Of a stretch of 64,000 bases of DNA, positions 25,825 through 34,140 are shown one piece after another. The stretch covers positions 20,063 to 84,062 of the forward strand of contig PLUF01000095.1 in the NCBI GenBank assembly GCA_003164815.1. Direction: 5' to 3'. How positions within the stretch are numbered: position 1 is the first letter of the stretch; each line of letters opens with the position of its first letter. The notes beneath the pieces were generated by a model. The model was not told where the DNA came from, searched no databases, and worked only from the letters and a program-made list of their open reading frames with translations. A program made the translations under genes and the position numbers. Source of the DNA: Candidatus Gagatemarchaeum stordalenia. Its GTDB lineage: Archaea > Thermoproteota > Nitrososphaeria > Nitrososphaerales > Gagatemarchaeaceae.

Positions 25825-26408
25825 AGGAAAGAGGCCGCGAACTCGGTCACAGAGTGATAGACGGGGACGTCGCCTTCGGGGTCCTCTCCGTGCGTCCGGA
25901 TCATCGTGAAGGGGACCCCGACCTTCTTGGCGGCTTCGAGGTCGTTCAGCCTGTCGCCCACGAACATGCTCGATGCCTTCTGGACCTTCATGGCGGAGAG
26001 AGCGAATCGTATCTGCTCCGCCCTGTCGATAGAATCCTCCCGCGTGAAGTACTTCAGCACGTACTGCTTCAACCCGAACCGCTCCAGCATCAGAGAGCAG
26101 GTGTGAGCACCTTGAAAGGTGACGATGGAGACCTTGGTTGACGTGGACAAACGGGAGAGCAGCCCCACTGTCCCCTCGTACAGGCGGGCGGACGGGGCTG
26201 CCGCCTCCTCGAACTCGTCCAGCACCTTGAAGGTCGGCCTGGCGAGCTTCGGGTCTTTCGCGATGATCTCCCCCAGCCTGGCAAAGATCTGTTTGAACTC
26301 GTCCTCCCCAGTGACGTTCCTCAGCCCTTCCTTCACGCCCTCCCAGTCCACCGGTATCGTTCCCAGAGTCCCGTCGAAATCGAAGATGTACGCCTGAGTC
26401 TCGCCCAC
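25821..26408 (-). CDS. HAD-family phosphatase
   Basis: 195 residues, phosphoglycolate-phosphatase-like. Motif I FDFDGTLGT with nucleophile Asp10 and Asp12, helical cap (about 17-85), motif II KVSIVTFQGA (Thr in the motif II position), and motif IV MFVGDRLNDLEAA. The substrate is unknown. It lies 2 bp after the ATP-grasp gene on the same strand, so it is probably co-transcribed with the ATP-grasp, deacetylase and kinase genes of the first sugar block. Confidence 0.86.
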   Translation of the reverse strand: MGETQAYIFDFDGTLGTIPVDWEGVKEGLRNVTGEDEFKQIFARLGEIIAKDPKLARPTFKVLDEFEEAAAPSARLYEGTVGLLSRLSTSTKVSIVTFQGAHTCSLMLERFGLKQYVLKYFTREDSIDRAEQIRFALSAMKVQKASSMFVGDRLNDLEAAKKVGVPFTMIRTHGEDPEGDVPVYHSVTEFAASFL

Positions 26409-26410
26409 GG

Positions 26411-27499
26411 TCAGAGCACCCTCTCCTTCCAGCCGTCCTCCTTCCAGAGGAAGGCTCCGACGTCCATGTCCCTCAGCAGGTAGTAGCCCTCAGGGATGAG
26501 GTCCGTGCGCGGTATCGAGGCCGGCACGCTCTCGCCCAACCCGAGGCGCACATAGAGGTCGGCGAGGTTCGCCCACCATGGCAGCTTGAGGTGCTTCACA
26601 GCGATGTAGCCCCAGAGCGGCATCGTCGAGTGGAACTTCCCCGAGTCCACCTCGGTGACGCACATCTCTCCGGTCGAAGACTCCTTGGCGTCGACCGAGT
26701 AGGCCCCGTTCGGCCTCGGGTCGATCGCCTTCACCGCGGCCTGGGCCACATCGTTCAGGCGGTCGTCGCGGACTATCCTCGCCACCGAAGGCGTCCCGGT
26801 TATCCCGGAGGGGGAGATGTGCTTGAACGGATACTCGAGCCTCTCCCTCGCGTAGGAAGTGACGAGCCTCCCTTCGTGCCAGAGGCTGTCCCAGGCGATG
26901 TTCCTTCCCGGCAGGTACTCCTGTATGATGAACTCGTCGACCCGGGAGCCGCGCAGGGCCCAGAGCGAGATCCAGTGCTGGGCCTCCCGGTAGGTGTTGC
27001 AGAGGAGGCTCAGCCTGCCCCCGGCTCCATGCCTTGCCCTCACCCAGAGCGGGGAGCCCGGCGCCGAGCTCAGGTCGAGACCCAGCTCAGCGAAGGCTTC
27101 CTTGACGTCCTTCATCGAGGAGACCGCCCTTGTCTTCGCGACCGGGACCTTCTTCTTCGATAGGACCTGCTGGGACCTGAGCTTGTCCTGCCCCAGCTCC
27201 ATTACCCTCTCCCCGGGAAGGAAGATCCGGCACCGGATCTTCTTCCTGTTCGCGGTGATCACTAGAGCCTCGCTCGACGGCTGCGGGTGGAGGAAGTCGA
27301 TCCTCTCCTCCCTCACGAGCTGCGCAATCCTGGGGATGAACGACGCGTCCGTGTGCCTGGGGGTGCGGTAGCGAGCGTCGACGTCAGGGTAGACGAGGTG
27401 GTACATGTTGAAGTCCGCCCCGACGACGTAGTAGTTCCTCTTCGAGGCCTTCAGCGCCCTCACGAAGTTCACGCCGGCGAGGCCTCCGGACCCCGTCAC
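26411..27499 (-). CDS. ATP-grasp family ligase-like protein, start unclear
   Basis: 362 residues from GTG. It has a pre-ATP-grasp Rossmann domain (TGSGGLAGVNFVRAL), then an ATP-grasp domain with SPLWVRARHGAGGRLS, IIQEYLPGRNIAWDS and VTEVDSGKFHST. It resembles CarB-like carboligases. The usual first beta strand (RILV) is encoded just upstream of the GTG, in frame, but the only codon between it and the deacetylase gene's stop is TAG. Either the GTG is used and the strand is shortened, or ACG at 27523 (preceded by GGAGGTG) is used, or the TAG is read through. Joins atp-grasp, deacetylase and kinase genes in one operon. Confidence 0.78.
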   Translation of the reverse strand: MTGSGGLAGVNFVRALKASKRNYYVVGADFNMYHLVYPDVDARYRTPRHTDASFIPRIAQLVREERIDFLHPQPSSEALVITANRKKIRCRIFLPGERVMELGQDKLRSQQVLSKKKVPVAKTRAVSSMKDVKEAFAELGLDLSSAPGSPLWVRARHGAGGRLSLLCNTYREAQHWISLWALRGSRVDEFIIQEYLPGRNIAWDSLWHEGRLVTSYARERLEYPFKHISPSGITGTPSVARIVRDDRLNDVAQAAVKAIDPRPNGAYSVDAKESSTGEMCVTEVDSGKFHSTMPLWGYIAVKHLKLPWWANLADLYVRLGLGESVPASIPRTDLIPEGYYLLRDMDVGAFLWKEDGWKERVL

Positions 27500-27523
27500 C
27501 AGGATCCTCTCCCCGGAGGCCGT

Positions 27524-28747
27524 CTAGTCCACCTCCAGAGTGAAGTCCGGTCCCTGCGGCCTTACGAGGAAGTCCCCGCCGTCCCTCTCGAGCGAGCCGG
27601 AGGAGACGCGGGGAGTGCGGCCTTCGGCCAGAGAAAGTCTCAGGACCAAGCCGCGCGGCGCCTGGCCCTCCACCCTAATCAGCTTACCCTTTTTCACCAG
27701 CGGGAGCGAGCGTGCCCGCCACCACAAGGATATCTCGGCCCCGCTGCCCACGAAGCACCCTCTCCGCCCAATCTCGTCCAAGAGGCGCCAGTAGACCCTG
27801 CCTCCCCGCATCCTCACGGCCTCCTGGTGCCAGAGCAGGGTGAACAGCCCCTCCACCTCCTCGACCGCTTTCATCATCTTGAGGGCGTCGCCGAAGCCCT
27901 CCTCCTCGGAGCGCTTGAGGTACCCCCAGAGCGTCGTGTCCATGAGGACGAGGGGCAGCTCGAGGAGGTTCATCGGGGACCAGGACGCATCTGGCGGATG
28001 GAACGGGGTGGCCAGGCCCAGCCTGAACCCGAGGCGGTCGTTGGTGCCCACCGTGGTGTCGTAGTCGAAGCCCGACCTCTCGAAGATCTCCCACGAACGG
28101 CCGAAGTCGAACTTCAGGTAGTGCTCCCTCAAGCCGGTGGGTCTGAACGCGAGCGCACTGGAGAAACGGGCGACCGCCTCGCCCATCTTCTCCTGGGAGT
28201 CGTGAGTGCCGAAGTCACCGTGGAGTCCGACCTCGCTCCCCGAGGCGCGGACCCTGTCGCTGGCTGGCTTGACCCTGGCCAGCGGGTAGTTCGACGTGAG
28301 ATAGTAGAAGCTCGAGTGGAAACCGCGGGACTCTTCTCTTGAGGCGATGAGGCCGACGTTGTCGTAGAGCGAGACCAGGCCGAGCAGTCCCCCGATGAGG
28401 TCGCCGAGACCGAACCGGGACCGCGTCTTCCAGATGTGACCCCGGGACCGCGAGATGTTGTCCACGTCGTGGGTCAGGCAGACGGCGAACGGTGCGGCTG
28501 CGGGCCACCTCGCCTTTCGAACGAAGAAACCGTCCTCGGACAGCGAGGACTCTCGGACGGTGGCGAGTAGCGAGAGCATCTGCTTCTCGAGGATAGGGGC
28601 TCCGTCGTCCTGGACCGCTTGGCCCCTGACCGCTGCCGTGACAGCCGCCACGAGCCCCTCTGGGAGGGCCTCCGGCCCCAGCGAGCCTTCCACCAGGCCC
28701 AGGCTGTTCTCGGCCAACGCCGTCGCGTACGCGCGGGGGTCGTTCAT
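27524..28747 (-). CDS. Polysaccharide deacetylase-like (carbohydrate esterase 4 fold) protein
   Basis: 407 residues. A NodB-like metal site is visible: THDVDN, with the catalytic/metal Asp pair, and HGDFGTHD, with two histidines. LLWHQE further on may be the distal motif. A helical N-terminal 85 residues and a beta-rich C-terminal 80 residues flank the domain. It may remove acetyl groups from an N-acetylated sugar in the glycan. The start overlaps the kinase gene's end by four bases. The TAG stop is followed in the same frame by coding-like sequence of the ATP-grasp gene. Confidence 0.8.
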   Translation of the reverse strand: MNDPRAYATALAENSLGLVEGSLGPEALPEGLVAAVTAAVRGQAVQDDGAPILEKQMLSLLATVRESSLSEDGFFVRKARWPAAAPFAVCLTHDVDNISRSRGHIWKTRSRFGLGDLIGGLLGLVSLYDNVGLIASREESRGFHSSFYYLTSNYPLARVKPASDRVRASGSEVGLHGDFGTHDSQEKMGEAVARFSSALAFRPTGLREHYLKFDFGRSWEIFERSGFDYDTTVGTNDRLGFRLGLATPFHPPDASWSPMNLLELPLVLMDTTLWGYLKRSEEEGFGDALKMMKAVEEVEGLFTLLWHQEAVRMRGGRVYWRLLDEIGRRGCFVGSGAEISLWWRARSLPLVKKGKLIRVEGQAPRGLVLRLSLAEGRTPRVSSGSLERDGGDFLVRPQGPDFTLEVD

Positions 28748-29685
28748 CCGGTCTTCGCCCCCTTGACCATCGGGAACAGGTGCACGAGCTGGCCCTCGAT
28801 CCTCGACTGAACCTCGTCGAAGGGACCTGTGGCGTCGATTACCGGGTAACCGTTCTTCCTAGCTATCTGCAGATACCTCTCCCTCTCGTGCTCCAGGACA
28901 GAGCGCGGATAGTGTATGTGCGAGACCCTCTCGTCTATCACCCTGAGGGACTTGTCGACCGAGACGTCAAGGACGACCGCGAAGAGAGGTCTGGGAAGGA
29001 GATACAATGGCGCGAGGGGCTTCACGGGATAGCCAAGCGCCTCATACTTGATGAAGGTGCTCCAGATGAATCGGTCGTAGATCACGACCGTGCCCTCGAC
29101 GCGGCACCCGATAGAGGACGAGAGCTGCAGCAGGAGGTTGTCGATGAGCGAGACCACAGGCCGGAGAGGGTTTCCGCGTCTGCGGAGGGATGTGCCTCTG
29201 GCGACCCCCGAGGAGATCGAGGAGAGCTTCTCGACGAAGAGGTACCTGTGGAAGGGCATGAGCTCCGCCCGGTAGCCCCTCCCCTGGAGCCATCCGCTCG
29301 TGACCGCAGAGTGGGAGGACTTGCCCGATCCGTCGATTCCGAGGAGCGCTATCGAACCGCCTTTGCGGCCGACCCGGAGAGAGTAGAGCGCACGTCTCTG
29401 GTACTCGTCGTTGAGGTAGACGCCCCCGAGGAAGAGGAGTATGCCTGCGCTAGGGAAGACGAAGACCCGGTCCAGCGTCATGAGATAGCCTCCGGCCGAC
29501 CCCAGGAATACCCGGAGGGCGTTGGGCAGATCGTTGAGGGGGTTGAGGTGCCGCGACGAGCTCCTCCCGATGCCGTAGATTCCGAAGACGACGGCGAAGA
29601 CGAACGGGAAGGCGAGCCCGAACCTCGGCAGCAGGGCCGAGAGGACGAGCGAGACGAGGAAGAAAATCGCGACGACGGCTTTCAT
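28744..29685 (-). CDS. Thymidylate-kinase-like P-loop kinase with N-terminal membrane helices
   Basis: 313 residues from ATG (GTG at 29691 and TTG at 29715 are alternatives). Three hydrophobic segments (about 4-20, 25-40, 60-92) precede a TMK-like domain with P-loop ALLGIDGSGKSS and IYDRFIWSTF (the DR(Y/F) motif). Typical thymidylate kinases are soluble and about 200 residues, so membrane attachment and the sugar-gene context suggest a different substrate, perhaps a lipid or a nucleotide-linked sugar. A TATA-like CTTTTATCAAG lies about 45 bp upstream. Confidence 0.78.
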   Translation of the reverse strand: MKAVVAIFFLVSLVLSALLPRFGLAFPFVFAVVFGIYGIGRSSSRHLNPLNDLPNALRVFLGSAGGYLMTLDRVFVFPSAGILLFLGGVYLNDEYQRRALYSLRVGRKGGSIALLGIDGSGKSSHSAVTSGWLQGRGYRAELMPFHRYLFVEKLSSISSGVARGTSLRRRGNPLRPVVSLIDNLLLQLSSSIGCRVEGTVVIYDRFIWSTFIKYEALGYPVKPLAPLYLLPRPLFAVVLDVSVDKSLRVIDERVSHIHYPRSVLEHERERYLQIARKNGYPVIDATGPFDEVQSRIEGQLVHLFPMVKGAKTG

Positions 29686-29798
29686 CTTCACTTGCTCATC
29701 ACGGCCTCGGCACAATAATCCATACTTGATAAAAGAATCTTCGGCCGAGGCTCGAGTCCCGAAGCTTAAGAGGAGAGGATGCGGAGCCCGGTACTGAT

Positions 29799-30542
29799 AT
29801 GGTCACCAAGGCAGCGATCCTCTGTGGAGGGGAAGGGACCAGGCTGCGGCCCCTCAGCAACTACTTCCAGAAGACCATGATCCCGATAGGCTCGAAGCGG
29901 AGGCCCCTACTCGAGTACATCGTCCGGCTCATCGGCTACAACGGCATCTCGGACATCACCCTGCTCACAGGCTACCGGTCAGAGGACATCGAGCACTACT
30001 TCGGCGACGGGAGCAGCTTCGGTGTCAATATCAGCTACTCTCGTGACCCCGAGGGAAGGCGGGGAACGGCCCTGTCTCTCGTCGGGGCGCTTGACGGAGG
30101 GAAGCTGCAGGGTTTCGACAGCCTGGTCGTCTACTACGGCGACGTCCTCTCGGCGATGAACATCATGGGGCTCATCTCCCAGCACGAGAGGCGGCGCTCC
30201 GCAATGACCCTTGTGCTCTCGAAGGACTACAAGGTGCCGGTGGGGGTCGCCCAGGTCGTGGACGAGAAGGTCGTCTCCTTCGCCGAGAAGCCGACGCTCC
30301 CTCTGAACGCGACCATCGGAGCCCTGATGTTCTCGAAGGAGTGCGTCCCCATCCTTCGCGAAGCGGCGTCCGGGAAGGAGGCCCCCGACATAATGACCCA
30401 CTTCGTCCCGAGGGTCATCGAGAAGGGGATGCTGGTCTCCCCCTTCTACATTGAGGGGTTCTGGTACGACGTGGGGACCACGGAATCGTACGAGAAGCTG
30501 GACAGCGACCTGGTCGAGAAGAACCTGAAGTTCCTGGACTAG
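29799..30542 (+). CDS. Sugar-1-phosphate nucleotidyltransferase
   Basis: Activates a sugar phosphate to an NDP-sugar for glycan assembly. 247 residues: the pyrophosphorylase signature AAILCGGEGTRLRPLSNYFQK with Lys of PIGSKRRPLLEY, then YYGDVLS, which holds the metal-binding Asp. The C-terminus WYDVGTTESYEKLD is typical of the RmlA/GalU/mannose-1-P group. No left-handed helix domain is present. It starts the plus-strand part of the first glycan block; the flippase gene follows 6 bp downstream. Confidence 0.9.
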   Translation: MVTKAAILCGGEGTRLRPLSNYFQKTMIPIGSKRRPLLEYIVRLIGYNGISDITLLTGYRSEDIEHYFGDGSSFGVNISYSRDPEGRRGTALSLVGALDGGKLQGFDSLVVYYGDVLSAMNIMGLISQHERRRSAMTLVLSKDYKVPVGVAQVVDEKVVSFAEKPTLPLNATIGALMFSKECVPILREAASGKEAPDIMTHFVPRVIEKGMLVSPFYIEGFWYDVGTTESYEKLDSDLVEKNLKFLD

Positions 30543-30548
30543 TCGGAC

Positions 30549-32057
30549 ATGGCGAAGCAGATCTCTGTCAGGCGGACAGGGTTCGTGGTCTTCGCCTTCA
30601 GAATCGTGAGCATCTTCACCGGCCTGATCTTCCTGCTCATGATGACCCGGACCCTGAGCACGTCCCAGTTCGGGCTCTGGGAGGTGGTCGTGGACCTCGT
30701 GACCTTCGCGTCATACCCGGCGGGACTCCTGGTCTACTGGGCGACCCGCGACATCGCGAGGGGGAAGCTGCTGGGGAAGACGGCCCTCGGGATGAACCTC
30801 GCCCTCAGCGCCGGGGGGATGGTGCTCTACGTAGCGCTCTCGTTCCTCACTGGCAGCCGCGTGGGTCAGTCGGACCTCATGACCATCCTCCTGGCCATCC
30901 TCCTCGTCCCCATAGCCTACTGGAACACGGCCGCGAACGCGATCGTCTCGGGATACGACCCCGTAGTCCAGGGCTACTCCACCATCACCTCGGAGATCTG
31001 CAAGCTGGCGTTCGCCTACCCGCTGCTCATCGTCTTCCACGTCGGCATCGACGGGGTCATCGTCTCCCTGATGGCGGCGAACTTCGCCCAGGCCGCGGCC
31101 TCGACCATCCTGGCGAGGGGCGCGTTCCAGCTGCCCTTCGACCCCGTGGCTGGGAGGAGGTGGCTGAGGAGGTCCTGGCTGCCGTCGCTCTCGACGCTCC
31201 CCTACGCCCTCGGAGTCGCCGACACGTTCGTCGCGAGCCTGGTCGCCGGTGGGACGATGACCGTCGGTTTCTACCAGGCGGCCTTTGCCGTAGCGTCCCT
31301 TGCCGGGTACTCGTACTACCTGGGGGTCGCGCTCTACCCTCTGCTCCTGAGGGGCGGGGCGGGGTCGGAGGAGCTTCCTACGATCACGCTCGACCTCTCG
31401 CTGCTCTTCGGCATCCCGCTGGCCGTCGGGGCAGCCTTCCTCGCGAAGCCCATCCTCTTCGTCCTCAACCCCACCTACGTGCAGAGCACCACGGCCCTCG
31501 AGATATTGGCGTTCGCTTCGCTCGCGAACGCGACGAACATAATCCTGGACCAGATACTCGCCGGGAAGGAGACGATAGACGCAGACGAGACTGCGGGCGT
31601 GAGGCATTTCGTCCACAGCAACCTGTTCTTCGTCTTCCTGGTCGACTTCGGGAGCACCCTCATCTACGTCCTGTCGGTCCTGCTGATAGTGGTCGCAGGG
31701 ACGGCAAGCGGCGCGTCTCCGGTCACGACCATAGACCTCTGGGCGGCCGCACAGCTCGTAGTCTTCTCGATATTTTTGGGGGTCCGAGTGGTACGGATAA
31801 GGAAGGGGGGCAAGCTCTCGCTACGCCCATCATTCCTCAGGTACGTCGCTGGCTCCGGCGTGATGGCCGTCTTCTTCGTGATCGCAGGCCGACTCCTGAA
31901 CTACGGGCTCCATGCGACGGTCTTCGTGGAGGAGCTGGGCGCGGTAGCCCTGGCCGGAGTCGGAATCTACTTCGTGTTCCTCTTCGCGACGGAGAGCAGT
32001 TTCCGACAGGTCGTCAAGATGGTCTTGAAGCCGCTCACGGGTTCAAGAGCGACTTGA
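30549..32057 (+). CDS. Wzx-like polysaccharide flippase
   Basis: Integral membrane protein that flips lipid-linked oligosaccharide. 502 residues, about 12-14 helices. The N-terminus (FAFRIVSIFTGLIFLLMMTRTLSTSQFGLWEVV) has the MOP-family pattern in which the first helix is followed by R.L....FG. The last 23 bp overlap the convergent glycosyltransferase gene. It should work with the nucleotidyltransferase just upstream. Confidence 0.88.
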   Translation: MAKQISVRRTGFVVFAFRIVSIFTGLIFLLMMTRTLSTSQFGLWEVVVDLVTFASYPAGLLVYWATRDIARGKLLGKTALGMNLALSAGGMVLYVALSFLTGSRVGQSDLMTILLAILLVPIAYWNTAANAIVSGYDPVVQGYSTITSEICKLAFAYPLLIVFHVGIDGVIVSLMAANFAQAAASTILARGAFQLPFDPVAGRRWLRRSWLPSLSTLPYALGVADTFVASLVAGGTMTVGFYQAAFAVASLAGYSYYLGVALYPLLLRGGAGSEELPTITLDLSLLFGIPLAVGAAFLAKPILFVLNPTYVQSTTALEILAFASLANATNIILDQILAGKETIDADETAGVRHFVHSNLFFVFLVDFGSTLIYVLSVLLIVVAGTASGASPVTTIDLWAAAQLVVFSIFLGVRVVRIRKGGKLSLRPSFLRYVAGSGVMAVFFVIAGRLLNYGLHATVFVEELGAVALAGVGIYFVFLFATESSFRQVVKMVLKPLTGSRAT

Positions 32058-33043
32058 GAGCCTGAATCTCGCCCTGACGGGAGGCCGACAGCCCTTCGTA
32101 CCATCGCGTTATCCTCACCCTATACTCGTCTCGGACGGCCGCCTCCTGCATCAGCCGGACCTTCTTCGCTATCTCCTCGGGGTCGGACGAGTCGGTGTAG
32201 AGGAGCGCGTCGCCGAAGAAGTCTTCGAGCACTTCCTGCCTGGAGGAGATAGTCGGCAGCGAGCTCGCGGCGTACTCCAGCAGGACGTGGGATAGCGTGT
32301 ATGGCTCGTCGGTCACGTTGACCGCCATATCAGCAGACGCCTTCAGTGACTCGTAGGTCTGTCTGGGCAGGAACCCCAGATACCTGACGTTCTCCGGTAG
32401 CTCCCGCTCCGAGAGCCTGCGCTCCAGCTTCTCCTTCGGACCGGTGATGAGCAGTTCGACCGTCGCGACCTGGCCCACCCCGGAGGCCTCTGCCTCGATG
32501 CGCTCGAGTGGGTGGCCGCCGTGCGAGCAGATTACGATGGTGGCCCTGGACGTGAAGCTGCGCCTCAGCGGCTCGTCGCGGGGGTTGGGGTTCCGCCCGA
32601 CAAAGTCGTGCACGACAAGCACGTTCGTCGCGCCCATCGCGCTCAGCTTCTCCCCCCAGAACCGGTGAGGGGCGGTGTTCCCGGCCGCTGCGCGTGCGAC
32701 TACGCCCTCAAGGAAGCCGATCGCCTTGGAGACCGGACCACTCCCGAGGGTCTTGATCCGCCATATGGAGTGGTGGTCGACGACGAGCCTCGTGCCCGTG
32801 AGGCTGCAGTAGAACATGCACGTAAGGGGGCAGAAGACCGGCGGGTTCTGTGCGTAGACGACGTCGGGCCTCCGCTGGAAGAGGATTATCAGGGTCTTGA
32901 AGAAGAGAGCAACGTAGCGGATGGGCGCGAAGTATCTGGGCCCGTAAAGGAAGGTGATGCTGACCCTCTCGGCACCGACCGCCTCGGCGAGCTCATCGGC
33001 GCGAAATCCGAAAGGGACCCCAAACTAATACTAGGGTTTTCAC
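32035..33043 (-). pseudogene. Glycosyltransferase (GT-B), 5' end displaced by homing endonuclease and frameshifted
   Basis: From a GTG at 33043, directly after the endonuclease stop and behind GGGGTGAGTGA, the frame reads MKTLVLVWGPF. It then needs a +1 shift at TTT-C (about 33010) to continue as GFRADELAEAVGAERVSITF and on to the end at 32035. The downstream part (YAQNPPVFCPL, VVDHHS, VRYLGFLPRQTYESLKASAD, LEYAASSLPTISS) is a good GT4-like glycosyltransferase. Without the shift, the first usable start is ATG at 32817. The extra base is absent from the second copy of this 5' sequence at 33895-33951. Confidence 0.75.
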
Positions 33044-33053
33044 TCACTCACCC
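32999..33053. repeat. Direct repeat B at the homing endonuclease 3' flank
   Basis: About 55 bp similar (roughly 70-75%) to 33896-33951. Shared blocks are GCGCGAAA, AAAGGGACCCC, ACTAAT and the CTCGCTC-type end. Copy B has one extra base (CCGAAAGG against CCAAAGG), which is the frameshift in the glycosyltransferase. Differences fall mostly at synonymous positions of KxLxLVWGPF, as expected for a recoded exon copy. Confidence 0.7.
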
Positions 33054-33865
33054 CTCGCTTCACGGAGCATCTCTTCGAGTCTCTCTCCAGCTATATCGCG
33101 GTTAGACTTGAATTCATGTTCCCAGATGGCCAGCACCTTCCATCCACGTCTTCCGAGCTCTTCATAGATTTGTCGGTCCTTGATTTTCTTTCGAAGCCAG
33201 TCTGGCACGTTTGGACAGTGCTTCGGACAGGCGTGCCAGTAGCAACCGTTGCAGAATACCGCGATTTTTTCATCGGGAAGGAAGAGGTCGGGAATGCAAA
33301 TTCCTTCGACCCTCTTGCAGACTGAGAACTTTACCCCTCTCGTCGCCAAAGACTCTCTCGCAAGAATCTCGATTCTTGTTGGCCTGGTCACTCTCGCTAT
33401 TGTTTCCGCGTGTTCGGGATGTGTTCTCCACCATTCTTTGAAGAACCAGTGGTTACGCTCAGCTAGTTGTTTCTTCCTATCATCAGTCCACCATGATCTT
33501 TTCTTTTCCCCGATCCTTGCCAAGCTTGGCGTCGTCTCCTTTGTTAGACCCTTGTTCCAGGGAACTTGCCCCATGTGTCCCCTTGAAATGGCACTTCTAA
33601 CCTCCCCCGGCAGTTTCCTTCCAATTAGGAGTTCTGAGAGCTTTCTCTTGGTTGCTTCGGAATGATGACGTCCTACCCAGATCCTATTCCCATCCTTGAA
33701 TTCGGTGGAGGGATGTCGGCCCTTGTTGGGATGGTGTCCGTGTACGGTCAAGTAATCTTCATAATACCTTCGTTTTCCTTCTAGGAATCTCGCCAGGTGT
33801 TCCTCAGTAGTTCGTGGGAGGGGACGATTTCTGACTGGACTTCTCCTGACCGACCGTCCTTTCAT
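33044..33865 (-). CDS. Vsr-like homing endonuclease with NUMOD3 motifs
   Basis: 273 residues. NUMOD3-like DNA-binding motifs (GRHHSEATKRKLSELLIGRK, VPWNKGLT) occupy about residues 60-115. The C-terminal nuclease (about 165-262) has Vsr/EDxHD features: TRIEILARESL, ICIPDLFLPDEKIAVFCNGC, YWHACPKHCP and GWKVLAIWEHEF. Leaderless ATG behind its own TATA-like CTTTTTATTC. It sits inside a glycosyltransferase gene, between two copies of that gene's first ~17 codons, which is how a freestanding homing gene that carries a replacement exon would look. The region is more A/T-rich than its neighbours. Confidence 0.88.
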   Translation of the reverse strand: MKGRSVRRSPVRNRPLPRTTEEHLARFLEGKRRYYEDYLTVHGHHPNKGRHPSTEFKDGNRIWVGRHHSEATKRKLSELLIGRKLPGEVRSAISRGHMGQVPWNKGLTKETTPSLARIGEKKRSWWTDDRKKQLAERNHWFFKEWWRTHPEHAETIARVTRPTRIEILARESLATRGVKFSVCKRVEGICIPDLFLPDEKIAVFCNGCYWHACPKHCPNVPDWLRKKIKDRQIYEELGRRGWKVLAIWEHEFKSNRDIAGERLEEMLREARGE

Positions 33866-33870
33866 GAATT

Positions 33871-33978
33871 CTAAAGCCGTGTTTGAATAAAAAGGGCGCG
33901 AAAACCAAAGGGACCCCAGACTAATGTAAGGATCTTCCCTCGCTCGCCCCCGGTCTCACGCATTTGCGTCGAGTCCAT
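33871..33978 (-). pseudogene. Orphaned 5' end of the split glycosyltransferase
   Basis: ATG (33978, or 33963) opens a frame MDSTQMRETGGERGKILTL followed by VWGPFGFRA, matching the start of the glycosyltransferase at 33043. It then runs into endonuclease-cassette sequence (LFIQTRL) and stops at 33871. A TATA-like CAATAAAGG lies at 33995-34003. This is best read as the original start of the gene, cut off by the endonuclease insertion. Confidence 0.7.
33896..33951. repeat. Direct repeat A at the homing endonuclease 5' flank
   Basis: Second copy of the glycosyltransferase 5' coding sequence, on the far side of the endonuclease gene. It encodes GKILTLVWGPFGFRA without frameshift and lies behind a plausible promoter. 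Confidence 0.7.
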
Positions 33979-34140
33979 CTTCCCGCCGTGAGCGCCTTTA
34001 TTGATTACGAAGCTCTGAAGCGCGTTGCCAGCGCTGGTTCAGGTTAGCGGGTCCGTGAAAACCTCCCCCCACGGCCTCAATGGAGCGTGAGTCGACACCT
34101 CCCAACCCTTTTTAGGCCGCCGATGGCACTCCTCGGAAGG

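Noticed and set aside
27287..28342. 351-codon open frame on the plus strand
   Set aside because: Antisense to the deacetylase and ATP-grasp genes. It has low-complexity Arg/Glu/Pro composition and no motifs.
30711..31616. 301-codon open frame on the minus strand
   Set aside because: Antisense to the flippase; composition dominated by Arg, Glu and Gly, typical of shadow frames.
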